Shown piece after piece: positions 31,478 to 41,854 of a DNA stretch of 64,000 nt. Below the pieces are notes generated by a model. It was not told the DNA's origin and ran no database searches. It was given only the letters and a program-made list of their open reading frames with translations. The DNA is from Costus lasius (taxonomy: Eukaryota; Streptophyta; Magnoliopsida; Zingiberales; Costaceae). The first letter of the stretch is position 1. The number at the start of each line of letters is the position of its first letter. The translations under genes and the position numbers were made by a program. The stretch spans positions 90,866,665 to 90,930,664 of the forward strand of contig CM050453.2 in the NCBI GenBank assembly GCA_027563935.2. Direction: 5' to 3'.

Positions 31478-33258
31478 AGCGTAGCAAGCAAGGAGGGAGA
31501 CGCAAGCGTAGCGAGCAAACAGAGAAAGCTAGAGGAGGAGGATAATGCCAGTCATCTTCTCCTTTGTCCGCACGAGAGAGAAGAAGCTAGAAAGAGAGAA
31601 AGGGAGAAAGGGAGACGTGTGAGATGAGAGACGCGTGAGACGCGAGAGACTTTTGTGATTGAGCAATCAAGTTTTCTCTCCGATTTGGAGAGAAAAGTTT
31701 AGAGAGAAAACATTAAAATTTTTCTTTCTATTTTTCTATCCTCCCATCCCATTCTTTCCAAAGAAACGAGAGAAAAAAAATCTTTTCTCTCTTTTCTCTC
31801 CAGTTTTCTCTCCAAAGAAATAGACCCTTAGTGAGAGCTCTAGAGTTCGAATTTGAGAAGAACCCGAGTAATGGCACACTCAATCAAAAGGGCAAGAGGA
31901 GAAGAGTTTTATATCATTTTTCCTAATTCTTGATAAGGATCAAAGGTGAATTGAGCGAACCCTAACCTTCCAATGACTATAAGAAAATTATAATCACGGT
32001 TGCATAAAATTTTAAGTATTTTCGGCAGTAATATTTTATATTAGTTATTTACTTGCTATTTAAGCTATGATGAATTTGTGTTTACTTTAGATGAGTTTTA
32101 TAGCTTAACTCTAATTTTGCAATATAGGGAGTAACGGGTCTGTTGTAAATATTCTATCACAATATATTAATTAATTATTCCATTTGAGCAGGTTAATTAA
32201 TTAATATAACTGAGATGACCATGATTTTCTATCATAGATGTTTAAATATACTATGAATAAATCACTTTGGTCACATAGATTTATCATATATCAATAATAT
32301 GTCACCAATGTCATAAAAAAATAGCCAACAAATTAATAGTGCCTTAAATTGACACAACCATTATAAAATATGGCTAAAATTGATATTTGCATTCTAAAAT
32401 TTAGTTAAAATTGACATTGGCATAAATTAAATCAAAACTGTCATTTCAAAAATTTGTATAATAATAACTTAGAAATTAATGTTAAACCAAATCAATCTTA
32501 AGCCTCAACAATTATGGTTGGTCTTGGAAATTAGATTTTAGTCAACTCACAATACAACTATCTTTTCCTTATCCTTTCTTTTAGAAAAGAAAATCATTTA
32601 CAATCTCAACTTATATTAATAAATAGTTTTTTGGGCAAGCTAATTAATAAATATAATTTGATAAAAATAATTTATTATCATAAATTTTTAAATATATTAT
32701 AATATACTATGAATAAGCAATATTTAGAGCTTTACTCCAAGACCTCATTATCAATAATTAAGATCCTTATTAATTAAACTAACTAACTCCCTCTCAAAGT
32801 AATAAAATTGACATTGCCATTTCAAAGATTGGTATAATATTAATGAAAATAATTAATAATAGACTAGATCAATTTAAGCCTCAATAATTATGTCAAGATA
32901 CTGATATATATTTAATGGATAAATTTGCATTGAAGCCTATATTTGTGATTTTGAAAAGAGAATGAATCAAGAAATTGCCAAAAAAATAATTTAATGAGCA
33001 TAATTAAAAAGCGAAAGCTTAGTATTTAAGGTTTTTCTAAAGTCATTGTATTATTTTTCTATGCCTTTGCTCCCGTTTTTTAAATTAAAATATCAAGCAT
33101 AAAAAATTAACCACTAGAAAATATTGATACTCGAACCAAATTTAAAATATTGATATCCTTGTTTTCGTGTGAAAACTTGTTTGAATTACTGAAATTTGGA
33201 TCAAACTAACTTAAATTAGGATGAACCAAATTGTAAATCGGGCAAACTATACCTAGCT
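30561..33258. other. AT-rich intergenic sequence
   Basis: No coding region is supported. It contains the (AT)n run at 31409 and a purine/pyrimidine-rich stretch at 31640-31830. A sequence near 30931 ('tagtttctttggaaggg') is inversely related to 31805-31828, perhaps the ends of an old DNA transposon. The rest (31900-33240) is low-complexity A/T. Confidence 0.4.
31409..31475. repeat. (AT)n microsatellite
   Basis: About 66 bp of nearly perfect TA repeat. Open frames crossing it are artefacts. Confidence 0.97.
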
Positions 33259-33842
33259 TGTGACACGCCCGGTCTGAAACAGTGCTGCCACGTGGGATTT
33301 ACTGTTTTTCTTTTTTCTTTGTTCACGCGTTCACCCGAATCCGCCAGGCACTGCTACGTGCGCGAACGTCGCTGCTGATGTTGTCAGACCGGGAAACTTG
33401 CCGATAGGGGAAGGGCAACTCGCGCCCCTCGCCCTCAGTCTCCTGCTTCGGCGCCCCTCTGGACGCTAGAAGATCGCCGATTGGAGGTGGGAAAGGTCGC
33501 CGGAGAAAACATAGAAGTTCAACGAAAACACCAAAAAGACACCCGAAAATGTATGGGAAGGTGGGGAAAGTTTCACCGGTTATTTCTCCACAACTCAGCT
33601 ACATAAAACCCTTCCTCTCCTACCCTCCTCTCTGTACACAATTTACACCCTCAGATTTTTCCCTCTCGTCCGACCTCACTGACGCCGGAGAAGACTCGCA
33701 GCTGCCGCTTGTTGTTGTTGGAATACTCGCCAAGACCGCCCGCTGGGTCGCTGCCTGAAGTAAAGAGGATGAGGCTGTGGTCTCATCACCGCCGCTGCTG
33801 AGCTCTCAGAGGAGATGACGCTGCTACCTCGTCTTTACTACG

Positions 33843-33951
33843 CAGTGGCGGATCTAAGACCTGAAAGTATATGGGGACAACAAATATATGAGGGTAAAAT
33901 TATAAAGATTAAAACTTTTTTAGTAGGGGCAATTAATAGTTTTCATACATA

Positions 33952-33984
<33 letters not shown>

Positions 33985-34047
33985 TGATTTGAAAATTTGA
34001 GTGTGGGCATATTTGCCCCCACTAGCTACAATGTGGCTCCGCCACTG
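33843..34047. mobile_element. Small TIR element (hAT-like MITE) inside LTR E
   Basis: 205 bp with inverted ends CAGTGGCGGATC / GGCTCCGCCACTG (CAGTGGCGGA exact). The flanks ACTACG and ACTATG look like a 6-bp duplication with one change; a canonical hAT element would have 8 bp. It contains a TA microsatellite (33958-33984) and no coding capacity. Ends of this type are common in plant hAT-derived MITEs. Confidence 0.7.
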
Positions 34048-34149
34048 ACTATGCTCGTCGCCTGAGGGAGAAGCGCTAGCCACCTTCACACTTTTGGCTC
34101 GAAGGAGAAGTGGCGCACTCACCCCTCTTCTTTGTCGCAGCCCGGGGAG

Positions 34150-34154
34150 GGGGA
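34150..34154. repeat. Target-site duplication of D, left copy (GGGGA)
   Basis: Matches 62561-62565, 28.4 kb away. Both copies are inside LTR E. Confidence 0.85.
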
Positions 34155-36402
34155 TGTCACGCCCCGACGTGGCTCCCGGGCCCATGCCCGGAGAGTCCAC
34201 CCACGGGACGCAATGTGGTCAAACCTGCCAGACAAGTCAGCGACAAATCCCAAAGTAAATAACACAATAACAAAATCGAGTACACATAATAGTACAACAA
34301 CGTCATCTGGTCTACGACCAGGCATACAAAATACAGATCTAGGTACAAAATTGCTGCATACATATAATCAGACAGAAAAAAAAGTAAATAAATACACCTA
34401 TGTGGTGGCCACTAGTGTTAGCTATCTAATCAGCTCCAGGAGGAGCGGCATCTAAACCTGGAAGAGATGGAAGAGGGGGTTAGCCAAAAGGGTTAAGCAG
34501 GGATAAGATGCATGTACAATAGATAAGGTTATTTTACAAAATCGATCAGTGTCCTACGTGCACAATAAATATATATCACAAATCAACAGAGCATCAAAAA
34601 TACAGCAGCATGCAAATATAAAATAGAGCTAAGCCAATTGTCCCACAGGACACGCACCCCAGGAGGAGTGGTCCCCAATGCCCATCGGCGGTCCGCTGGA
34701 GTAGCGTCCAACATCAATCACCCCGAAGTCAATATACGACACTCGGTGATGCCGCCAGTCGACAACATATAATGCTAGTGGTCCTCACACCATGGCTATA
34801 TCCAATGGCCAATAAATAAAACCTCGTAGCCATCACCCCCATCAGGCTACGATATTCAACATCGGTTGATTGGTCCAATCCCCCCTCGTTAGTCCGACCG
34901 GCAACATAATATAATCATATCAACCCAATAAGTAAAGCTCAACGGGTGCTAATATACAGCCACAAATAATCATAATATCATGCTATCAAAAACAAATAAA
35001 CAACATAACTAAAAGCAGAAAACATGCAGTCATGTGTATGTCCAATAAAATAGGGCAAAACTACAATGAAAAAAGATATAAATCAAGAGATTGAACTTAG
35101 GTAAGGTGCCACTAATCTAATCATGCATTTAACACCATAAGAAAGGTAGGAAGGGACCCTACCTCAAACTGTAGGTCTGCGCTGAGAACCAACCAAACAC
35201 GTACAACGTCCGCGTCTAAGACCGTCGGACCTTATAGTATACCAGAATCGGTGTTACAACATGCTGGTATATTTCGTATGTGTCTAAACATGATATAGTC
35301 CTAGTCCGCATGCAGTTCTATGACGTTAAAACAAATAACGATAAAATGGGTTTCTACTAACCTAGTTCGCAGCCACATACAATTGTAATTCACAAAGCAA
35401 TCGATAGAAAACCAAGGAACCAGTCCAAGTACGCAGGTCACAATGTCAGCACGGATCCCGGAGTTCACTAGAAAATTCATCGGAATTACTGTTCGCCGAA
35501 ACAGCAACCCAAGTTCACAGAGAGGGCAGAGCCACTAGAAATCAGGGCGAAGGCATCAGAGCATATTCTATGTCATCGGAGGCTCGCCGGAGGATCGCTG
35601 GAGGATCACCAGAGAGAGGAAGGCGTCGCCGGCACGAACGACCGCCAAACTCGTCGGAAATCGGCTGGAAAGCCAGCTGCGCCACTCACGAATCTCGCTA
35701 GAGCTGGGGAAGAAAAATGCCCAAAACTAGCTGGAGAGGGGAGGAAAGCTTGCCGGAGATGAATGAGACTCGGCAGAGCTGTCAGAGACAGAAATCGCAG
35801 TAGATCTAGGGTTCACACATCTCCCATCGTCGCCCATTCTCGTGGAAGAGAGAGGAGAGTTCGTCCGCCGGATCTGGTTGCCGGAGCAAGATAAAAGATG
35901 GGAGAAGAAGCTGGCGAGAGAGGGAGGAGCTTGGGTGGATGATGGCAGTTTGCTCTCGCCGAAAGAGTGGAGGACAGAGACGCGAGAGACGTCTGACCAT
36001 TCAGAAGCTTCTCCGCCGGTTTGGAAGGGGACGAGGCAAGGTGCGTGAGAACATCATGTGGGAGAGGAGGTGGCGTTGGCAGCCTCATTCGCCAGACAAG
36101 GTGAGGAGCAAGAGCTCGAAGCTGTTGCGTGAGGGAGAAGACGTTGCGTGAAGGGAGTGATTTACATGGAGATGTGATGTTGCATGCGTGAGTGCAGAAG
36201 CTGGGCGGCAGGGAAGAGAGGAAATAGAAGGGAGAAGGGAGCATGTGGGCGACAGGGTCTCGTGGAGCCATGAAGGGAAAGAAGGAATGGGGCACGCACA
36301 CAGTGCCTAACCTGCCGTTCCAGCTAGCCACCAAATCAATTTGATTTTCATTTTTGTCAGCATCCGTTTTGTCGCGTGCGCCTGTCTGTGGCCGGCGTAA
36401 CA
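34155..36402 (-). repeat. 3' LTR of element D
   Basis: 2248 bp, ends TGTCACGCCCCG / CCGGCGTAACA on the plus strand. A purine tract (AAGATAGGGAGAAT on the minus strand, 36403-36416) lies at its inner side. It has no inserts and serves as the 'empty' reference for the interrupted 5' LTR. Both LTR copies hold a matching minus-strand open frame (35813-36403; 61981-62532). Confidence 0.88.
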
Positions 36403-36496
36403 ATTCTCCCTATCTTAAAAGAATTTGGTTCCCAAATTTAATGCAAAATTTATTATTAAACGAAGTACAATACAAGGTACAATCACTCATCAGTAA

Positions 36497-37085
36497 TCCT
36501 CTTTGCCAGGAAATAAGTGTGGGTAAGAACGAGCAATCTCGTCCTCAGGTTCCCAGTAGCTTCACTCTCAGAGTGGTTCCGCCAAAGAACCTTGACCAGA
36601 TGGATCACTTTGTTTTGAAGCCGATGCTCTTTCCTATCCAAGATCTCCACAAGCATCTTCTGATAGGTGATATCGCGTCTGATCCCAGGAAACTGACCAG
36701 ATAGTACATGCGACGGATCTCATAGGTACTTTCGCAGTATCGACACATGGAACACGTTGTGGATATACGAGAGTGTGGGAGGTAACGCCAATTGATATGC
36801 CACTGCTCCAACGCGTTTCAATATCTTGAACGGACCAATGTAACGAGGAGCCAACTTGCCCTTATAGCCGAAACGGGTGGCGCCTTTCACCGAAGTGACT
36901 TTGAGGAACATGTGATCCCCAACTTCGAACTCGAGGTTGCATCTCCTTCTATCCGCATAGCATTTCTGTCGACTTTGGGTTGTCAATAGTCTCTTTCTGA
37001 TTAATTGGACCCATTCTTCATCATGCTCCAACATAGTCGGTCCAAAGGCACGTTCCTCACCGTACAAGGCCTCGAATGGTGCCAT
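36497..37085 (-). pseudogene. Integrase C-terminus and chromodomain of element D
   Basis: The frame 36720-37085 starts M-A-P-F-E-A-L-Y-G and contains G-D-H-M-F-L-K-V, R-Y-I-G-P-F-K-I-L and N-V-F-H-V-S-I-L-R-K-Y-L, the GPY/F module of gypsy integrases. About 36497-36720, in another frame, reads K-V-L-W-R-N-H-S and downstream E-P-E-D-E-I, the core of a chromodomain, which chromoviruses use to choose insertion sites on chromatin. Frameshifts separate the parts. Confidence 0.85.
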
Positions 37086-37838
37086 CTATATCAACAAATG
37101 GTAATTAGAATAGGGTGAGGATATGGGGATAGAAAGTGATATGAAAAGTAATTAATTGAAACTTTATGTCACTTGTATCGACGAGTGGTAGCTGTTGTTA
37201 TAGGCAAATTCCTCCAAGTGTAAGTGAGCTTCTCAATTGCCACTGAAGTCCAAGACATAAGCTCGAAGCATGTCTTTGAGCGCCTGAATCATCAGCTCAG
37301 ATTGGCCGTTAGTTTGCAGATGGAAAGCGGTGCTGAAACATAGCTGTATTCCCATCGCCTTATGCAAACTACCCTAAAAGCGAGAGGTAAATCGCGGATC
37401 TCAATCAGAAATAATACTTGCCGGGTCTCTATGTAGTTGAACGATCTCACGACAATACAGATTATCCAATTTGTCCATGATGAACATCTTCTTCACCGGT
37501 AAGAAGTGAGCCGATTTAGTCAACTGGTCTACAATCACCCATATGGAATCATTGCCTCTTTGAGTCTTCGAAAAACCAGATATAGAATCCATAGTGATAT
37601 GCTCCTATTTCTATTCAGGGATAGTGATATTCTAGAGCAATCCAGGTGGCCTTCGGTGTTCAGCTTCGACTTGTTGGCATGTAAGGCACTCGGAGACAAA
37701 TTTTGCCACATCATTCTTCATATTCTCCCACCAATAGGACTTACGGAGGTCTTGGTACATCTTCATGCCACCAAGGTGTATGGTAAATTTGGACTTGTGT
37801 GCTTCATCCATAAGCTTACGTTTCATCGATACTGGCAC
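37086..37838 (-). pseudogene. Integrase core and zinc finger of element D
   Basis: 37632-37838 has the zinc-binding H2C2 region (E-A-H-K-S-K-F-T-I-H-L-G and C-L-T-C-Q-Q). 37401-37592 has M-D-S-I-S-G-F-S-K-T and V-I-V-D-Q-L-T-K-S-A-H-F-L-P-V, the start of the catalytic core. 37086-37400 continues in broken frames to the C-terminal module. Stops lie between the parts. Confidence 0.82.
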
Positions 37839-37856
37839 ACATAGTTGGTTTTCAAA

Positions 37857-38740
37857 CTATATCATGCCCTCAGAGTCCTGCATGAATTCACGTCTTCTTC
37901 CATGGTCAATTATCTCTTGTAGATACTCATCGCCCGGCTGGCTGTCAATAATCTTCTGGATGAGTTGAGATCCAACCATCAATATCGCTAGGCACCCGTT
38001 CTCAGTAGGGCATATGATCTCTAGATCCAGATCTACAATTTGCCTAGCCAACTCAGTTGGTGCGACCCTTAGGTTTGCAAGAAGTCTAACTATCTTCCTA
38101 CTAAGTGCATCTGCCATGATATTAGCTTTACCCGGATGGTAATTAATATTGCAGTCATAATCCTTTAGGAATTCCATCCACCGATGTTGTCGGAAATTCA
38201 GCTCCTTATGAGAATATAGATATTTCAAACTTTGTTGTCGGTGAATATCTCGAATGTAACACCATACAGATAGTGTCGCCAAATCTTGAGTGCGAATATG
38301 ACCGCCGCTAATTCTAGGTCATGTATGGGATAATTTCTCTCATGCTCCTTAAGCTGACGAGAAGTATAAGCAATTACCCTACCATCTGACATCAAGACCG
38401 CTCTTAGTCCTTGTAGTGAAGCATCAGTATAGACTAGGAAGCCTTCATCACTAGTCGGAAGAACAAAGATAGGCGCACTGACTAGCTTTTGTTTGAGTTC
38501 CTGAAATGTACTTTCACAGTCATGATCCAAAGTGAACTGTACGTTCTTCTTGGTTAGGCAGGTCAGTGGAGCTGCAATCTTGGAAAAACCTTCCACGAAC
38601 TTGCGATAATAACCCGCGAGCCCAAGAAAACACCGAATCTCATGAACTGTCGTCGGTCTTGCCCACTCCATAACTGCATGAATTTTCTCTGGGTCTACAA
38701 AAATACCATTTTCGGAAATTACATGCCCAAGGAATGTCAC
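37857..38740 (-). pseudogene. RNase H of element D
   Basis: 38225-38740 holds the end of RT ([20 protein letters not shown]) and the RNase H start (V-Y-T-D-A-S-L-Q-G), then [19 protein letters not shown]. 37857-38282 continues in a shifted frame with R-Q-H-R-W-M-E-F-L and M-A-D-A-L-S-R-K. One frameshift lies in the 38225-38282 overlap. Confidence 0.85.
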
Positions 38741-39364
38741 CTAGTTTAACCAGAATACGCATTTGTTGTATTTGCCATAAAGCTGCTCTTTGCACAATGT
38801 TTGAAGCACAAGGTGTAAGTGCTTCTTATGCTCAGCTTTGTTGCGAGAATACACCAGAATGCCGTTAATGAATACAACGACAAATGTGTCCAAATAATTA
38901 GTGAAGACCCGATTCATTAAATCCATAAATGTGGCTGATGCATTTGTTAACTCGAATGGCATCACCAAGAACTCGTAATGCCCATAGCGTATACGAAAAG
39001 CAGTTTTCGAAATATTGTCTTCTCTAATCCGCAACTGATGGTAACCTGATCTTAGGTCAATCTTCGAATATATGCAAGTACTCTTGAGCTAATCAAATAA
39101 ATCATTGATATTTGGCAGTGGGTACTTGTTCTTAATAGTGACTGCATTTAATTGTCTGTAATCAATACACAGTCAGAATGTAACATCTTTCTTCTTTACG
39201 AAAAGAACCGGAGCACCCCATGGAGATGCACTGGGTCGAATGAAACCCTTGTTGAGCAATTCCTGCAATTGCTCCTTCAACCCTTCAAGCTCTTTAGGTG
39301 CTATCCTGTATGGAGCCTTAAAGATAGGTGTGGTGACTAGTTGTAATTCAAGGGTGAATTCCAC
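38741..39364 (-). pseudogene. Reverse transcriptase of element D, catalytic site lost
   Basis: 39173-39364 is the RT entry (P-Y-R-I-A-P-K-E-L and [20 protein letters not shown]). 38741-39034 holds [12 protein letters not shown] and the active-site strand, which reads F-I-N-G-I-L-V-Y-S where F-I-D-D would be expected, so both catalytic aspartates are gone. The gap between the frames has stops. The type fits Tekay/Del. Confidence 0.85.
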
Positions 39365-39499
39365 CTATTAGTGTGGTGGTAATCCAAGTAGATCATCCGG
39401 GACGACATCTAGATACCTTCTGACAACAGGTACCCACTCAATAGGGATGGAAGACTGCTCTTGAGCTTAGACGATGAACATTAAATATCCTTGACATCC

Positions 39500-39960
39500 A
39501 TCATTTAATAGTCATTTTGTCTGCATGGCGGTAATAATACGAGCCACCTGTCCGGATACTCCTGAAAATGTGCAAGTCGCTGACCCTGGCATTCCAAATG
39601 TCACAGTGGCAGCATAGCAGTCCACCATGGCTCTATTAAAAGTGAGCCAATTCATTCCTATAATAACTTCAAAGTCTACCACTTCTAGAAGCATAAGGTT
39701 TGAATAGATAACAATGTCCCCAAAATCCAGTGGACACTATTTTAACTCCAAGTACAACCGCAATATACCCACAGGTGAATATATCGTAATGTCGTACTAT
39801 GCTAATACGAGTTTTTGTTGTATCTTTTTCATGAAAGTATATGATATAAAGGAATGCAAACTGCCCGTATCAATCAGTAAGCATGTTGGAATACCATAAA
39901 CTAAAATTATACCTTGTAGCACTGAGTTAGGGGAATGCTGGGCGTCATGCTAAGACAAGG
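39500..39960 (-). pseudogene. Protease of element D
   Basis: On the minus strand, about 39850-39880 reads L-I-D-T-G-S-L-H-S-F-I-S, the retropepsin active site, and 39512-39694 holds F-E-V-I-I-G-M-N-W-L, its usual end. At least one stop lies between. Upstream (39960-40095) is the end of gag, in which the A-Q-Q-like and Q-rich text shows no intact zinc knuckle. Confidence 0.75.
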
Positions 39961-40095
39961 CATATGCATGCGCTGCTTCAAGTTGTTGAGCTGGGACCCT
40001 TTGCTGAGTCAAGGGCTGACGATCAAAGTGCGGAGGTCAAGTGCGAGTTTGCCTCTAACCTTGTGAAGTTGCTTGTGAGATCTACGGCTGGGTGC

Positions 40096-41275
40096 TGATG
40101 AGTGTTATTTTTATATGATTTAAAGTCTCATTTGTACGATCTTTTCAGGCTTAAAGTATTGTTTTATGTCTTAATTTAGTATCTTTTTCTCATAAAGTAT
40201 AGAATATTCACTATTTTTTGTTTATTTGTGAAATATATGGCTTTTTCCTACAATTTCATGAAAATTTTGAAGATTTTATGTTACGAGAAGATTCGTCACA
40301 AATCAGCGAGGTCGCAAATCAAATTTCAGCATTTTTTGAGTTTTCTATGGAGATCACAGCCTGGCCGTGATAGCCATCATGGTCGTGATCATCTCGGCAT
40401 TCCAGAACAGCTTTGTACAAAAGTAATCATGGGTAGCCCATGATGGGGTTCACGGCCTTGAAGGGCTCTGACACATTTTCTGACGAGGCAAGCACAGGCG
40501 TTCTTCACAGCCGTGATCTGCCAGACTTTCATTTATGTGCTCTTCACGGCTTGGCCGTGATCATCATCACGGCTGTGAAGACGTCGCTGCAGATTAGTGC
40601 ACTCGTCATGGCCTGGCTATGACGGTCATCACGCCCGTGACACCGTCCGCAAATCCTGACCTTCCAGCGGTATTTTGCCAAATCCAATGGTCCTGGAGTC
40701 TAGAAATTGGGAAAAATTACCATGGAACCTTCCTAACAGCTAGGAGAATCGATTTAGGTATAAAAGTTGCATTTTTGGGCGGTTACGGGGTTCGAATTTT
40801 TGAGGAACCCGACTAGGGCGAAGAAAGGGGTGAAATCTGTGTTCGAGGGCTTATTTGGATGGATTTTTTTGGGCCTATCGAGAGAAGACCAAAGATTTAT
40901 CGTCTCCTACCTAAGATCTGTAATTTCCCCACCTTTCGATTGTATTTTCTAGAGTTTATGTGTGTTATACAATATATTTCATAGAGTAAACTCTATTTCG
41001 GAACTCAGGCGTAGCCCATTGAACAAATCTCTATTTGTAAAACATTTTTACTAATCTTAGTGACGTTTTTAGTAAATTGCCTATTTAATTTGGATGTACT
41101 TATTGTGTATATGTGTTTGTCTAAACATTGTATATGTGTTAAGTGTTACAAGAAAAACCGAGAGGTGAATCGTAACACTCGACTGTCCAATTTAAACTTG
41201 TGACTTGAATTACGAGAGTCATTCAAAGTCACTCGAAAATTTACGATTGTCATAGAGCTCATTGGGTCTTTCCTA
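40096..41275 (+). repeat. LTR J: truncated Athila/Tat-type LTR inside gag of D
   Basis: It starts TGATGAGTGTTATTTTTATATG, as LTR H does on its strand. It contains the TCACGGC...GCCGTGA palindrome cluster (40360-40650) and the 'ccgagaggtgaatcg' block shared with H (42448-42463 on the other strand). It stops at about 41275 without the LTR 3' end. Left flank GGTGC finds no partner, so it is truncated rather than a clean solo LTR. Confidence 0.7.
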
Positions 41276-41766
41276 AACTAGGGCACGATCAATGAAGAAA
41301 TACACCAATAAGCCAATGCGTTGATCTTCAGGGCAGCACAACATGTCGAGTGTATCTGTCACACTTTGAATCCATCACATGGCCTCCTAGGGATCAGGTT
41401 GTCCAGAGAAACTCCAAACCGTTTGTAACCAAGATCCGTAAATCGATTCTCCATGTTCATCGAGGCCTCAGAAAAGTCGGCACCGTATCCCAGCTGCACT
41501 GTATGACTTTCATCTTCAATAATGTTCTGTAGCAGTTTAGGTTCAGGAGAAGGCGGGGCTATAGTTGGCACTAGTGGGGTCGCAGGAGGAGGGATAGTCG
41601 TTCCACCGAAGCGGCTGCTCGTTCGCATCCAATGTAAGGGTAGGTTTAATGCGTCTCTGGCCAAGTTAGCCAACCGTCCAGCACTATGTCCTATGCACGA
41701 CATTCTGTATAATAAAGAACAAGTCATTAAAGGAGGATTAGTGTGATTAGAAACAGTTGTATTCAA
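41276..41766 (-). pseudogene. gag N-terminal part of element D
   Basis: The frame 41359-41766 starts the polyprotein with a proline-rich segment (P-P-P-A-T-P-L-V-P-T) and an acidic region. Below it, broken frames read C-P-E-D-Q-R-I, a known segment of Tekay/Del gag capsid. It is interrupted by LTR J, after which gag resumes towards 40095. Confidence 0.7.
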
Positions 41767-41835
41767 GATAGCGTCCTAAGTTTCTAAGTTAATCCTAAGT
41801 CCTTAAGGTCAATCATAGGGTTCAAGTTAAACCTA

Positions 41836-41849
41836 CTATTCTGATACCA
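41836..41849 (-). promoter_or_regulatory. Primer-binding site of D (tRNA-Met type)
   Basis: The minus strand reads TGGTATCAGAATAG, five bases inside the LTR end (CGTAACA). TGGTATCAGA matches the tRNA-Met site. Confidence 0.8.
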
Positions 41850-41854
41850 TAAAT

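Larger units (their letters stand above)
33259..34154 (-). repeat. LTR E, left part (split by element D)
   Basis: It starts TGTGACACGCCCGG on the plus strand. It continues at 62561 after removal of D and ends GGGCATCACA at 62912, giving inverted ends TGTGA/TCACA. Without the MITE at 33843 and without D it is about 1.04 kb. No internal region adjoins either side, so it is a solo-type LTR. A clean target duplication was not found (CTTG is next to both ends if the left border is shifted by two bases). It is related to LTR F. Confidence 0.7.

Noticed and set aside
31259..31627. 122-codon frame
   Set aside because: It is mostly translation of the (AT)n microsatellite.
35842..36151. Plus-strand arginine-rich frames in the D LTR
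   Set aside because: Antisense shadows of the GC-rich U3 region.
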